In this document: piece after piece, positions 18,217-27,119 of the stretch
Layout: each line of letters opens with the position of its first letter
Numbering within the stretch: the stretch's first letter is position 1
NCBI GenBank assembly: GCA_965279085.1
Contig: OZ257149.1
Location: forward strand, 4,464,001-4,528,000
DNA: 64,000 nucleotides
Reading direction: 5' to 3'
Source: UBA7672 sp965279085
GTDB taxonomy: Bacteria; Pseudomonadota; Alphaproteobacteria; Caulobacterales; Hyphomonadaceae
Notes under the pieces: generated by a model
Database searches by the model: none
What the model was told of the DNA's origin: nothing
The model's input: only the letters and a program-made list of their open reading frames with translations
Program-made: the position numbers and the translations under genes

Positions 18217-18444
18217 ATGAATCGCTCTCTCGAACCTTTTGCAGCCGGCGACCGGGTCAAATGGAAGTGGGGCGCGCACTGGGCGGAGGGCGCGGTGCGC
18301 GAGGTTTTCACCACGAGCGTCGAGCGTGTAATCAAGGGAGCGCGCGTCGTCCGGCACGGGGAGGTGGATAACCCCGCCTATCTGATCGTGCAGGACAACC
18401 AGGCCGAGGTGCTGAAGAAGCACAGCGAACTGTTCAGGGCTTGA
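18217..18444 (+). CDS. DUF2945 / HVA1-family TUDOR-like small protein
   Basis: A 75-residue protein with the family pattern GD-V-WKWG, EG-V-EVFT, V-R-IKG, V-R-G and NPAYLI, all visible here as AAGDRVKWKWG, EGAVREVFTTSVERVIKG and DNPAYLIVQ. The family (hypervirulence-associated TUDOR domain) is widespread in bacteria and of unknown biochemical role. ATG at 18217 follows GAGGACGG. It overlaps no gene, and the next gene starts 11 bases after its stop, so the two are probably co-transcribed. Confidence 0.78.
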   Translation: MNRSLEPFAAGDRVKWKWGAHWAEGAVREVFTTSVERVIKGARVVRHGEVDNPAYLIVQDNQAEVLKKHSELFRA

Positions 18445-18455
18445 GAGGGAGCTGC

Positions 18456-18770
18456 ATGTCCGAGTCGCGCCAAGTCCGAGTCGTGAGCCTCTGGGTCCAT
18501 CCGGGGCAGGAAGCTGCCTTCGAGGTGTTCGAGCAGGACGCTGCACGCCGCATGGCGCGCCATGGCGGCCGGACCGACTCGGCGGTGCGCGTGGAAAATC
18601 CGGGTGGCGCCTCCGACGCGCCGTACGAGATCCATGTCGTGAGCTTTCCCAATGCGGCGGCCGTCGCCGCCTATGCCGGCGATCCGGAAACGCTTGGCCT
18701 GCTGGACAGGCGGAACGCCATCATCTCGCGTACGGTGGTGGTCGCAGGCCGCGAGGCGGGGCCTTACTGA
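18456..18770 (+). CDS. Small dimeric alpha/beta-barrel family protein (DUF1330/ABM-like)
   Basis: A 104-residue protein (MSESRQVRVVSLWVHP). The pattern of about 100 residues with VVSLWVHPGQEAAFEVFEQDAARRMARHGG at the start and IHVVSFPNAAAVAAYAGDPE later resembles ferredoxin-like alpha/beta-barrel proteins such as DUF1330 and antibiotic-biosynthesis monooxygenase-type domains. No catalytic residue can be assigned. ATG at 18456 with GAGAGGGA upstream is preferred over an in-frame TTG at 18441. It lies 11 bases after the DUF2945 gene. Confidence 0.62.
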   Translation: MSESRQVRVVSLWVHPGQEAAFEVFEQDAARRMARHGGRTDSAVRVENPGGASDAPYEIHVVSFPNAAAVAAYAGDPETLGLLDRRNAIISRTVVVAGREAGPY

Positions 18771-18826
18771 TCTTGCGTTCGTGGGTTCACGGACAGATGG
18801 TTCGCGAGTGATGGAAGAGGGCTGCC

Positions 18827-19147
18827 ATGCGTTTCATCGTTATTGCGATCTCGGCGGGGCTGCTGGCGGCTGGCTGTGCATCATCGGCCGGCTATTCGGG
18901 TTCAGCCTACATCTCGGCAGGACGAGTGGATCTGCGCCAGACCACCAAGACCGTCGAGGAATGCGCCCGGAATGTCCGCGATGCAACCAAGCGGCCGGAC
19001 ACGACTTCCCTAGGGCAGGTCGTCCAGACGCCGGGCCCGCCGCCCGGTACCGGAGTCATGGGAATCTGTGCCGGTCCCGACGGGCGGACGTATTTCATCA
19101 CCCAGACCGAAATCCAGGCCGGCCCGACGATGATGTTCGAGCGGTAG
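18827..19147 (+). CDS. Small predicted lipoprotein, unknown function
   Basis: A 106-residue protein with a lipoprotein signal: MRFIVIAISAGLLAAGC, lipobox LAAGC at Cys17. The mature part has two further cysteines (EECARNV and GICAGPDG) and a proline-rich turn. No family is recognised. ATG at 18827 follows GGAAGAGGG. It is the last of three small genes between the tuf terminator and the rpsJ promoter. Confidence 0.7.
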   Translation: MRFIVIAISAGLLAAGCASSAGYSGSAYISAGRVDLRQTTKTVEECARNVRDATKRPDTTSLGQVVQTPGPPPGTGVMGICAGPDGRTYFITQTEIQAGPTMMFER

Positions 19148-19236
19148 ACAGAGCAAGAAAGCCCCAATTTTGACGGACTCTAGGGCAGGGCGAGCAGGTT
19201 TCTGCACGCCTGCGGCAGCTCGCCCCAAACGGGCGC

Positions 19237-19265
19237 TTGACGCCAGTAAACCCTGAGACTAATAC
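19237..19265 (+). promoter_or_regulatory. Sigma70-type promoter of the S10/spc operon
   Basis: TTGACG (19237-19242), 17 bases, then TAATAC (19260-19265). The -35 box is preceded by C. The base ending the -10 box begins CCCCGGCTC (19265-19273), identical to the discriminator of the rpsL promoter. Confidence 0.75.
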
Positions 19266-19273
19266 CCCGGCTC

Positions 19274-19414
19274 GTTTCCAGCGGCCTTGGCCGTATCCGG
19301 TTTGCGCCGGATAAACGCAAGGCTCGGAAACAAAAGGAAAAATTCAACGAGTGCGGCGGTCCTCCGGGGGATTATTCCCGGTCAGGCTGCTTTCACGCTG
19401 TTTCGGTGGTTCCG
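19274..19414 (+). promoter_or_regulatory. S10 operon leader
   Basis: A transcribed leader of about 140 nt between the promoter and rpsJ. It holds a perfect 7-bp hairpin (TATCCGG 19294-19300 with CCGGATA 19307-19313) and a second stem around CCGGG...CCCGG near 19364-19381. In gammaproteobacteria L4 regulates the S10 leader; the stems here do not obviously match that structure, so regulation is a guess from position. Confidence 0.4.
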
Positions 19415-19732
19415 ATGGCTCAACAGAATATCAGAATCAGGCTCAAGGCCTTCGATCACCGGGCTTTGGACATGTCCGCGCGCGAGATCGTCTCGACCGC
19501 CAAGCGCACAGGCGCGCAGGTTCGCGGCCCGGTTCCGCTGCCGACCCGCATCGAGAAATTCACCGTCAACCGCTCGCCCCACATCGACAAGAAGTCACGC
19601 GAGCAGTTCGAAATCCGCACGCACAAGCGCGTGCTCGACATCGTCGATCCGACTCCGCAGACGGTCGACGCGCTCATGAAACTCGACCTCTCGGCCGGCG
19701 TGGCCGTGGAGATCAAGCTGGGGAACGGCTAA
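19415..19732 (+). CDS. rpsJ: 30S ribosomal protein S10
   Basis: A 105-residue S10 (NusE). ATG at 19415 gives MAQQNIRIRLKAFDHRALD, matching the family N-terminus; GTG at 19406 would add three residues. The ribosome binding site is weak (GGTGG). S10 also works with NusB in antitermination. The stop TAA (19730-19732) overlaps the rplC ATG by one base, so translation is probably coupled. Confidence 0.97.
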   Translation: MAQQNIRIRLKAFDHRALDMSAREIVSTAKRTGAQVRGPVPLPTRIEKFTVNRSPHIDKKSREQFEIRTHKRVLDIVDPTPQTVDALMKLDLSAGVAVEIKLGNG

Positions 19733-20469
19733 TGCGCACCGGAGTCCTCGCCAAGAAAATCGGGATGACCCGCGTGTTCGCCGCTGACGGCGCCCACGTT
19801 CCCGTCACGGTCCTCAGCCTCGAAGGCTGCCAGGTCGTCGGCGTCAAGAAAGATGAGGCCCGCGAAGTCGCCGTCACCAAGAAGGGTGAGCAGGTCGGCA
19901 CGCGCCAGGCCAACGATGGCTACACGGCTGTCGTACTTGCCGCCGGCGCCCGCAAGGCCAAGAACGTGAACAAGGCCCTCCGCGGCCAGTTCGCCAAGGC
20001 TGCTGTCGAGCCCAAGGCCATCGTCCGTGAATTCCGCGTTCCCGCCGACATGCTGCTCGAAGTTGGCGCCGAGATCAGCGCCGACCATTTCGTCGTCGGC
20101 CAGAAGATCGACGTCGTCGGCATCACCAAGGGCAAAGGCTTCGCCGGCGCGATGAAGCGCTGGAACTTCGGCGGTCTGGAAGCTTCGCACGGCGTGTCGG
20201 TCTCGCACCGCTCGCATGGTTCGACTGGTCAGCGCCAGGACCCGGGCCGCGTGTTCAAAGGCAAGAAGATGGCCGGCCACCTCGGCATGGAACGCGTCAC
20301 GACCCAGAACCTGGAAGTCGTTCGCACGGACGCCGCCCGTGGCCTGATCCTCGTGAAGGGCGCTGTCCCCGGTCCGGAAAACGGCTGGGTCGAAGTGCGC
20401 GACGCCGTGAAGGCGAAAGATCACAAGGGCGCTCCCAAGCCCGCCGGCCTCGTCAAGAAGGAAGGCTGA
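19732..20469 (+). CDS. rplC: 50S ribosomal protein L3
   Basis: A 245-residue L3 starting MRTGVLAKKIGMTRVF, which fixes ATG at 19732; the open frame continues upstream through rpsJ and is not coding there. The loop that reaches the peptidyl-transferase centre is intact, including GSTGQRQDPGRVFKGKKMAG with the glutamine methylated by PrmB in E. coli. The C-terminal tail is longer and lysine-rich (KAKDHKGAPKPAGLVKKEG), as in many alphaproteobacteria. Confidence 0.97.
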   Translation: MRTGVLAKKIGMTRVFAADGAHVPVTVLSLEGCQVVGVKKDEAREVAVTKKGEQVGTRQANDGYTAVVLAAGARKAKNVNKALRGQFAKAAVEPKAIVREFRVPADMLLEVGAEISADHFVVGQKIDVVGITKGKGFAGAMKRWNFGGLEASHGVSVSHRSHGSTGQRQDPGRVFKGKKMAGHLGMERVTTQNLEVVRTDAARGLILVKGAVPGPENGWVEVRDAVKAKDHKGAPKPAGLVKKEG

Positions 20470-20474
20470 GACCA

Positions 20475-21107
20475 ATGAAACTCCCAGTCGTAAAGCTTGA
20501 CGCCAAGAAGGCCGGAGACATCGAAGTCTCCGACGCCATCTTCGGCATTGAAGAAATCCGCTCCGACATCCTGCAGCGCATGGTTCGCTATCAGCTGTCC
20601 AAGCGCCAGGCCGGCACGCACTCGACGCAAAACCGCGACGACGTCTCGGTCACCACCAAGAAGCTCTATCGCCAGAAGGGCACCGGTGGCGCTCGCCACG
20701 GTTCGCGTAACGCCCCGATCTTCGTCGGCGGTGGCGTCGCCCACGGTCCGCACCCGCACAGCCACGCTCACGCGCTGCCAAAAAAGGTTCGCGCCCTGGC
20801 GATGAAGCACGCGCTCTCGTCGAAGGTGAAAGACGAGTCGCTGGTCATCCTCGACGGCTTCACCGGCGAAAAGACGAAAGACCTGGTGGCCCAGCTCAAG
20901 GCGCTCAACATCTCGAACGCCCTGTTCATCGGCGGCGCGGAAGTGGACGAGAAGTTCGCCAAGGCCGCCCGCAACATCCCGAACATCGACGTGCTCCCGC
21001 TCGCTGGCCTCAACGTCTACGACGTTCTGCGCCGCAAGACGCTGGTGCTGTCGCGTGAAGCGGTCGAAGGCGTGAACGCACGCTTCGCCGAAGCCGAGAA
21101 GGCGTAA
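20475..21107 (+). CDS. rplD: 50S ribosomal protein L4
   Basis: A 210-residue L4. The exit-tunnel loop is recognisable as TTKKLYRQKGTGGARHGSRN, the site where macrolide-resistance changes occur in other species, and it appears wild type. It starts 5 bases after rplC. L4 is the autogenous regulator of the S10 operon in enterobacteria. Confidence 0.97.
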   Translation: MKLPVVKLDAKKAGDIEVSDAIFGIEEIRSDILQRMVRYQLSKRQAGTHSTQNRDDVSVTTKKLYRQKGTGGARHGSRNAPIFVGGGVAHGPHPHSHAHALPKKVRALAMKHALSSKVKDESLVILDGFTGEKTKDLVAQLKALNISNALFIGGAEVDEKFAKAARNIPNIDVLPLAGLNVYDVLRRKTLVLSREAVEGVNARFAEAEKA

Positions 21108-21112
21108 CGCAC

Positions 21113-21412
21113 ATGGCCGCTCCCAAATCCCTCCACTACGGCCGCCTGACGGCGCCGATCATCACCGAGAAGTCGACCATGCTCTCCGAGCAGAACAAGG
21201 TCGTCTTCCGCGTGCCCCTCGACGCGACGAAGCCGCAGATCAAGGAAGCGGTCGAAGCGCTGTTCAACGTCAACGTGCTTGGCGTGAACACCATCGTCGT
21301 CAAAGGCAAATCCAAGTTCTTCCGCGGTGTCCCGGGCAAGCGCTCGGACATCAAGAAAGCGATCGTGACGTTGAAGGACGGCCAGTCCATCGACGTGACG
21401 ACCGGGCTCTGA
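21113..21412 (+). CDS. rplW: 50S ribosomal protein L23
   Basis: A 99-residue protein at the tunnel exit, the docking site for trigger factor and SRP. Visible features are APIITEKSTMLSEQNKVVFRV and the basic loop KGKSKFFRGVPGKRSDIKKA. It starts 5 bases after rplD. Confidence 0.97.
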   Translation: MAAPKSLHYGRLTAPIITEKSTMLSEQNKVVFRVPLDATKPQIKEAVEALFNVNVLGVNTIVVKGKSKFFRGVPGKRSDIKKAIVTLKDGQSIDVTTGL

Positions 21413-21424
21413 GGATAAGGCGTC

Positions 21425-22252
21425 ATGGCTCTTAAGACGTTCAACCCGACTTCGCCTGGCCGTCGTCAGCTCGTGCTGGTCGACCGTTCCGGCCTTCACA
21501 AGGGCGCGCCCGTCAAGGCGCTCACCGAGGGCAAGCATTCAACCGGCGGCCGCAACAACCTCGGCCGTCGCACCGCGCGCTGGCGCGGGGGCGGCGCCAA
21601 GAAGCGCTACCGCATCATCGACTTCAAGCGCCGCAAGTTCGACGTGCCTGGCACGGTCGAGCGTCTGGAATATGATCCGAACCGCACGGCCTTCATCGCG
21701 CTCATCACCTACAAGGACGGTGAGCAGGCTTACATCATCGCGCCGCAGCGCCTCGATGTCGGCGACACGGTGATCGCGAGCGAGACGGCTGACATCAAGC
21801 CGGGCAACGCGCTTCCGCTGAAGAACATCCCGGTCGGCACGATCATCCACAACATCGAGATGAAGCCGCTCAAGGGCGCCCAGATCGCGCGTTCGGCGGG
21901 CTCCTACGCCCAGCTGGTCGGCCGCGGCGACGGCTACGCTCAGGTGAAGCTGTCATCCGGTGAGGTCCGCCTCATCCCGGAAAACTGCATGGCCACGATC
22001 GGCGCGGTCTCGAACCCGGACAACATGAACGAAGTGCTCGGGAAGGCCGGCCGCAACGTTCACAAGGGCTGGCGCCCGCACGTCCGCGGCGTCGCGATGA
22101 ACCCGGTCGACCACCCGCACGGTGGCGGTGAAGGCAAGACGTCCGGTGGTCGTCACCCTGTCACCCCGTGGGGTAAGAAGACCCGCGGTCCGAAGACCCG
22201 CAAGAACAAGTCGACCGATCGTCTGATCGTGCGTCGTCGGCACAAAGCGTAA
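21425..22252 (+). CDS. rplB: 50S ribosomal protein L2
   Basis: A 275-residue L2, one of the most conserved peptidyl-transferase-centre proteins. The C-terminal motif MNPVDHPHGGGEGKTSGGR holds the conserved histidine implicated in ribosome activity. ATG at 21425 follows GAGGATAAGG. The protein is full length with the usual basic C-terminus. Confidence 0.98.
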   Translation: MALKTFNPTSPGRRQLVLVDRSGLHKGAPVKALTEGKHSTGGRNNLGRRTARWRGGGAKKRYRIIDFKRRKFDVPGTVERLEYDPNRTAFIALITYKDGEQAYIIAPQRLDVGDTVIASETADIKPGNALPLKNIPVGTIIHNIEMKPLKGAQIARSAGSYAQLVGRGDGYAQVKLSSGEVRLIPENCMATIGAVSNPDNMNEVLGKAGRNVHKGWRPHVRGVAMNPVDHPHGGGEGKTSGGRHPVTPWGKKTRGPKTRKNKSTDRLIVRRRHKA

Positions 22253-22266
22253 CGGAGAGAAGCAAG

Positions 22267-22566
22267 ATGTCCCGTTCCGTCTGGAAAGGCCCCTTCGTCG
22301 ACGGCTACCTTCTCAAGAAGGCAGCTGCCGCTCGTGGCGCCGCTCGTTCCACGCCGATCAAGACCTGGTCGCGCCGCTCGACGATCCTGCCCGACTTCAT
22401 TGGCCTGACTTTCCAGGTCCACAACGGCAAGTCGTTCGTTCCGGTCAACGTCTCGGAAGAGATGGTCGGCCACAAGTTCGGCGAGTTCGCGCCGACCCGC
22501 ACCTTCCACGGCCACAGCGGCGACAAGAAAGTCACGGCGGCCCCACGCAAACCGGCGGGGAAATAA
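22267..22566 (+). CDS. rpsS: 30S ribosomal protein S19
   Basis: A 99-residue S19 with SRSVWKGPFVDGYLLKKA at the N-terminus and the rRNA-binding segment MVGHKFGEFAPTRTFHGH. It sits in the 30S head with S13. It starts 14 bases after rplB with GGAGAG upstream. Confidence 0.97.
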   Translation: MSRSVWKGPFVDGYLLKKAAAARGAARSTPIKTWSRRSTILPDFIGLTFQVHNGKSFVPVNVSEEMVGHKFGEFAPTRTFHGHSGDKKVTAAPRKPAGK

Positions 22567-22569
22567 GTC

Positions 22570-22967
22570 ATGGGTAAGCAAAAAGCCCCTCCGAAGCAGG
22601 CTTCCAACGAGTCTCGCGCTGTCCTGCGCATGTACCGCATCAGCGGCCAGAAGCTTAACCTGCTGGCTCAGCAGATCCGCGGCCTGCCGGTCGACAAGGC
22701 CCAGGCCGAACTGCAGTTCTCGCGCAAGCGTGCGGCGGTTGACGTCCTCAAGGCGCTCAACTCCGCCATCGCCAACGCGGACAACAATCATGGCCTCGAC
22801 ATCGACAGCCTGATCGTCGCCGAAGCCCACGTCGGCAAGAACCTGGTGATGAAGCGGATGCACGCTCGCGCGCGCGGCCGCGGCGTCCGCGTCGAGAAGC
22901 AGTTTTCCCAGCTCACCATCGTGCTCCGCGACACGTCCGCGGTCGCTCAAACGTCCGAGGCCGCATA

Positions 22968-22968
<1 letters not shown>
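22570..22968 (+). CDS. rplV: 50S ribosomal protein L22
   Basis: A 132-residue L22. The exit-tunnel hairpin is seen around residues 93-115 (HVGKNLVMKRMHARARGRGV). The N-terminus carries a short extension (MGKQKAPPKQASNES) compared with E. coli. The stop TAA overlaps the rpsC ATG by one base. Confidence 0.96.
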
Positions 22969-23684
<716 letters not shown>

Positions 23685-23696
23685 GTGAGATAGAAG

Positions 23697-24110
23697 ATGC
23701 TTCAACCCAAGCGCACAAAGTACCGCAAGGCCTTCAAGGGCCGCATTCACGGCCAGGCGAAAGCCGGTTTCTCGCTGACCTATGGTTCGCACGGCCTCAA
23801 GGCCCTCGAGCCGAACCGCGTCACCGCCCGTGAGATCGAGGCTGCCCGCCGCGCTCTCACCCGCGAGATGAAGCGTGTCGGCAAGGTCTGGATCCGCATC
23901 TTCCCGGACGTTCCGGTGTCGAAGAAGCCGATCGAGGTCCGCATGGGCTCGGGTAAGGGCGCGCCGGAATACTGGGTCGCCCGCATCAAGCCGGGCCGCA
24001 TCATGTTCGAGATCGATGGCGTGACCGACGCCGTGGCCCGCGAGGCGCTTCGCCTCGGCGCCGCCAAGCTGTCGGTCAAGACCAAGATCATCACGCGGAT
24101 CGGGGAGTAG
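23697..24110 (+). CDS. rplP: 50S ribosomal protein L16
   Basis: A 137-residue L16 starting MLQPKRTKYRKAFKGRIHG. The region of the arginine hydroxylated in E. coli is present as KPIEVRMGSGKGAPEYWVA. It organises the A-site side of the 50S subunit. It starts 12 bases after rpsC. Confidence 0.97.
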   Translation: MLQPKRTKYRKAFKGRIHGQAKAGFSLTYGSHGLKALEPNRVTAREIEAARRALTREMKRVGKVWIRIFPDVPVSKKPIEVRMGSGKGAPEYWVARIKPGRIMFEIDGVTDAVAREALRLGAAKLSVKTKIITRIGE

Positions 24111-24114
24111 GGCG

Positions 24115-24339
24115 ATGACGAAGTTCTACGAAATCCGCAAGGACATGGAAGGCTACCGCGCCTCCACGCCCGACCAGCTGCGTGATGAACTCGCGAAGCT
24201 GAAGAAAGAACAGTTCAACCTGCGATTCCAGCGGGCCACGGGCCAGCTGGAGAAGACTTCCCGCGTCGGCGACATTCGCCGCGAGATCGCTCGTATCGAG
24301 TCGATCCTGAGCGAGAAGTCGAAGAAGCAGTCGGCCTAG
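24115..24339 (+). CDS. rpmC: 50S ribosomal protein L29
   Basis: A 74-residue helical protein next to L23 at the tunnel exit. TPDQLRDELAKLKKEQFNLRFQ is typical; the N-terminal MTKFYEIRKDMEGYRAS is a slight extension. It starts 4 bases after rplP. Confidence 0.95.
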   Translation: MTKFYEIRKDMEGYRASTPDQLRDELAKLKKEQFNLRFQRATGQLEKTSRVGDIRREIARIESILSEKSKKQSA

Positions 24340-24348
24340 GAGAGCACG

Positions 24349-24594
24349 ATGCCAAAGCGAATTATGACGGGCACGGTTGTCTCCAACAAGATGACTAAGA
24401 CTGCCGTGGTGAAGGTCGAGCGGACCTTCCTGCACCCGCTGTTCAAGAAGACAGTGCGGAAATCCAAGCGCTATCACGCGCACGACGAGAACAACTCGGC
24501 CCAGGTCGGTCAGATCGTCGAGATCCAGGAATGCCCGCCGCGCTCCAAGCTGAAGCGCTGGGAAATCCTACCCGCTAAAGGGGATGCCGCATGA
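24349..24594 (+). CDS. rpsQ: 30S ribosomal protein S17
   Basis: An 81-residue OB-fold primary binder of 16S rRNA: MPKRIMTGTVVSNKMTKTAVV and ECPPRSKLKRWEI are family signatures. The stop TGA overlaps the rplN ATG by 4 bases (ATGA), suggesting translational coupling. Confidence 0.97.
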   Translation: MPKRIMTGTVVSNKMTKTAVVKVERTFLHPLFKKTVRKSKRYHAHDENNSAQVGQIVEIQECPPRSKLKRWEILPAKGDAA

Positions 24595-24959
24595 TCCAGA
24601 TGCAGACAAACCTCGAGGTCGCCGACAACTCCGGCGCCCGTCGTGTCCAGTGCATCAAGGTGCTGGGTGGCTCGAAGCGCCGCTACGCCTCGATCGGCGA
24701 CGTCATCGTCGTCTCGATCAAGGAAGCCGCGCCGAAGGGCCGCGTTAAGAAGGGCGAAGTGAAGCGTGCGGTCGTCGTGCGGATCTCGAAAGACCTTCAG
24801 CGCCGTGATGGCTCGGTCATCCGCTTCGACACCAACGCGGCCGTCCTGGTGAACAACCAGAACGAGCCGATCGGCACCCGCATCTTCGGACCGGTTCCGC
24901 GCGAACTCCGCGCCAAGAACCACATGAAGATCATCTCGCTCGCGCCGGAGGTCCTGTAA
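24591..24959 (+). CDS. rplN: 50S ribosomal protein L14
   Basis: A 122-residue L14 beginning MIQMQTNLEVADNSGARRVQ. It forms intersubunit bridges with 16S rRNA and is the docking site of silencing factor RsfS. It overlaps rpsQ by 4 bases and rplX by 1 base. Confidence 0.98.
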   Translation: MIQMQTNLEVADNSGARRVQCIKVLGGSKRRYASIGDVIVVSIKEAAPKGRVKKGEVKRAVVVRISKDLQRRDGSVIRFDTNAAVLVNNQNEPIGTRIFGPVPRELRAKNHMKIISLAPEVL

Positions 24960-25288
24960 TGGCCGCCAAGATTCGCAAAGGCGACACGGTGATTATCCTC
25001 ACCGGCAAGGACAAAGGCCGTAAGGGCGAAGTCCTGAAGTCGTACCCGACGGAAAACCGCGTGCTGGTTTCGGGCGTGAACATCAAGGTTCGCCACACGA
25101 AGCCGAGCCAGGCCGATCCGCAGGGCGGCATCAAGCGCAACGAAGCGCCGATCCACGTTTCCAACGTCGCCCACGTCGATCCGACGTCGGGCAAGCCCAC
25201 CCGCGTGGGGTTCAAAACCGAAGGAACAGGCGACAAGGCCCGCAAGGTGCGCTTCGCCAAGCGTTCCGGGGAGACCATCGATGGCTGA
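24959..25288 (+). CDS. rplX: 50S ribosomal protein L24
   Basis: A 109-residue L24 with the KOW motif near the start (KIRKGDTVIILTGKDKGRKG). It is one of the two 50S assembly initiators. Its 3-prime end overlaps rplE by 8 bases. Confidence 0.97.
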   Translation: MAAKIRKGDTVIILTGKDKGRKGEVLKSYPTENRVLVSGVNIKVRHTKPSQADPQGGIKRNEAPIHVSNVAHVDPTSGKPTRVGFKTEGTGDKARKVRFAKRSGETIDG

Positions 25289-25838
25289 CGCCAAATATAC
25301 GCCGCGTCTCCGGTCGCTTTACGACCAGAGCATCCGCGAAAAGCTTACGAAGCAGTTCGGCTACACGAACGGCATGCAGGTGCCGTCGCTGGACAAGGTC
25401 GTGATCAACATGGGCGTGGGCGAAGCTGTCGCCGACTCCAAGAAGATCCGCTCGGCCATCGCCGACCTGACCGCGATCGCGGGCCAGAAGCCGCTCGAGA
25501 CGAAGTCGCGCAAGTCGATCGCCTCGTTCAAGCTGCGTGACGGCATGACGATCGGCGCGAAGGTCACCCTTCGTCGCGAGCGCATGTACGAATTCGTCGA
25601 CCGTCTGACCACGATCGCCCTTCCGCGCGTGAAGGACTTCCGTGGCCTCAACGCCAAGTCGTTCGATGGTCGCGGCAACTTCGCGATGGGCCTCAAGGAA
25701 CATACCGTGTTCCCGGAGATCAGCTACGACAACATCGAGACGGTCTGGGGCATGGACATCATTGTGTGCACGACAGCGCGCACCAACGAAGAAGCGAAAG
25801 CACTCCTCACGGAGTTCGGCTTTCCCTTCCGTACGTAG
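25281..25838 (+). CDS. rplE: 50S ribosomal protein L5
   Basis: A 185-residue L5, the 5S rRNA binder of the central protuberance. VPSLDKVVINMGVGEAV and the C-terminal FPEISYDNIETVWGMDI are typical. It starts inside the rplX end and is followed by rpsN after 20 bases. Confidence 0.97.
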   Translation: MADAKYTPRLRSLYDQSIREKLTKQFGYTNGMQVPSLDKVVINMGVGEAVADSKKIRSAIADLTAIAGQKPLETKSRKSIASFKLRDGMTIGAKVTLRRERMYEFVDRLTTIALPRVKDFRGLNAKSFDGRGNFAMGLKEHTVFPEISYDNIETVWGMDIIVCTTARTNEEAKALLTEFGFPFRT

Positions 25839-25858
25839 CGCGCTGGAGAGAAAACGAT

Positions 25859-26164
25859 ATGGCGAAGAAAAGCTCGATCGAGAAGAACAACCGCCGCAAG
25901 CGCCTGGTGGAGCAGTACGCGAAGAAGCGTGCTGATCTGAAGGCGAAGGCGCTGGATGAAGGCCTTCCGCTGGAAGACCGCTTTGATGCGCGCATGAAGC
26001 TGGCGAAGCTTCCGCGCAACTCGGCGGCCAACCGCGTACGCAACCGGTGCGAAATCTCCGGCCGTCCGCGCGCATATTATCGCAAGCTCAGAATGTCCCG
26101 CATTGCTTTGCGCGACTACGGGGCCAACGGGGCGATCCCCGGCCTCGTCAAGTCAAGCTGGTAA
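25859..26164 (+). CDS. rpsN: 30S ribosomal protein S14, zinc-independent long form
   Basis: A 101-residue S14 starting MAKKSSIEKNNRRKRLVEQ at ATG 25859, with GGAGAG upstream; the frame is open further upstream inside rplE but is not coding there. It lacks the CxxC pairs of the zinc-binding short form and has only one Cys (NRCEISGRPRAYYRK). It therefore belongs to the C-minus type and would not be a zinc reservoir. Confidence 0.96.
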   Translation: MAKKSSIEKNNRRKRLVEQYAKKRADLKAKALDEGLPLEDRFDARMKLAKLPRNSAANRVRNRCEISGRPRAYYRKLRMSRIALRDYGANGAIPGLVKSSW

Positions 26165-26179
26165 GGGGAGGGCAACACC

Positions 26180-26575
26180 ATGCAAATGAACGATCCCCTC
26201 GGCGATCTGCTGACACGCATCCGGAACGCGCAACGTCGCGGCCGTTCGAATGTGCAGTCGCCTGCCTCGAAGCTCCGTCTCCACGTGCTGGAAGTGCTCC
26301 AGCGCGAGGGCTACATCCGTGGTTTCACGGAAGTGGAAAAGGACGGCTTCAAGGAGCTGGACATCGAGCTGAAGTATTACGATGGCGCGCCGGTGATCTC
26401 TGAGATCCGCCGCATCTCGAAGCCGGGCCGCCGCGTCTATTCGGCTGTCCGTGACCTGCCGCTTGTGCGTAACGGCCTGGGCATCTCGGTCCTCTCCACG
26501 CCGAAGGGCGTGATGTCGGACAACGAGGCGCGCACGCAGAACGTCGGCGGCGAAATCCTCTGCCGGGTGAGCTAA
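26180..26575 (+). CDS. rpsH: 30S ribosomal protein S8
   Basis: A 131-residue S8 (MNDPLGDLLTRIRNAQ; C-terminus GVMSDNEARTQNVGGEILCR). ATG at 26180 or at 26186 are both possible starts; GGGGAGGG precedes the first. S8 is the spc-operon translational repressor in E. coli. The stop is 1 base before the rplF ATG. Confidence 0.97.
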   Translation: MQMNDPLGDLLTRIRNAQRRGRSNVQSPASKLRLHVLEVLQREGYIRGFTEVEKDGFKELDIELKYYDGAPVISEIRRISKPGRRVYSAVRDLPLVRNGLGISVLSTPKGVMSDNEARTQNVGGEILCRVS

Positions 26576-26576
26576 G

Positions 26577-27113
26577 ATGTCTCGCGTTGGAAAAAAGACG
26601 ATTGAAGCGGTCAAGGGCGTCGACATCAAAGTCGCCGGCGGCCAGGTCACCGTGAAAGGCCCGAAGGGCGAGCTGAAGATGGCTCTCACCGACGAAGTGT
26701 CCGTCAAGGTCGAGAACGGCGAAGTGAACATCGCCGCTCGCAACCCGGACGAGCGCAAGTCGAAAGCCATGTGGGGCACGACGCGCGCCAACATCCAGAA
26801 CATGATCGTCGGCGTGACGACGGGCTTCACCAAGGACCTCGAACTTCAGGGCGTGGGCTACCGCGCCGCGATGAAGGGCAAGGACCTGGAACTGTCGCTC
26901 GGCTATTCGCACCCCGTCGTTTACAAGGCGCCGGCCGGGATAACCTTCACGTCGGCCAAGCCGACTGAAATCAAGATCTCGGGTGCTGACAAACAGACAG
27001 TTGGTCAGGTTGCGGCTGAGATCCGCAGCTGGCGTCCGCCGGAGCCCTACAAGGGCAAGGGCGTGCGCAAGGTGGGCGAATACGTCCGCCGCAAGGAAGG
27101 CAAGAAGAAGTAG
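26577..27113 (+). CDS. rplF: 50S ribosomal protein L6
   Basis: A 178-residue L6 with the conserved C-terminal domain: GVGYRAAMKGKDLELSLGYSH and RPPEPYKGKGVRKVGEYVRR. It lies near the sarcin-ricin loop and the factor-binding site. Start and stop abut rpsH and rplR within 1-6 bases. Confidence 0.97.
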   Translation: MSRVGKKTIEAVKGVDIKVAGGQVTVKGPKGELKMALTDEVSVKVENGEVNIAARNPDERKSKAMWGTTRANIQNMIVGVTTGFTKDLELQGVGYRAAMKGKDLELSLGYSHPVVYKAPAGITFTSAKPTEIKISGADKQTVGQVAAEIRSWRPPEPYKGKGVRKVGEYVRRKEGKKK

Positions 27114-27119
27114 GCGAAC

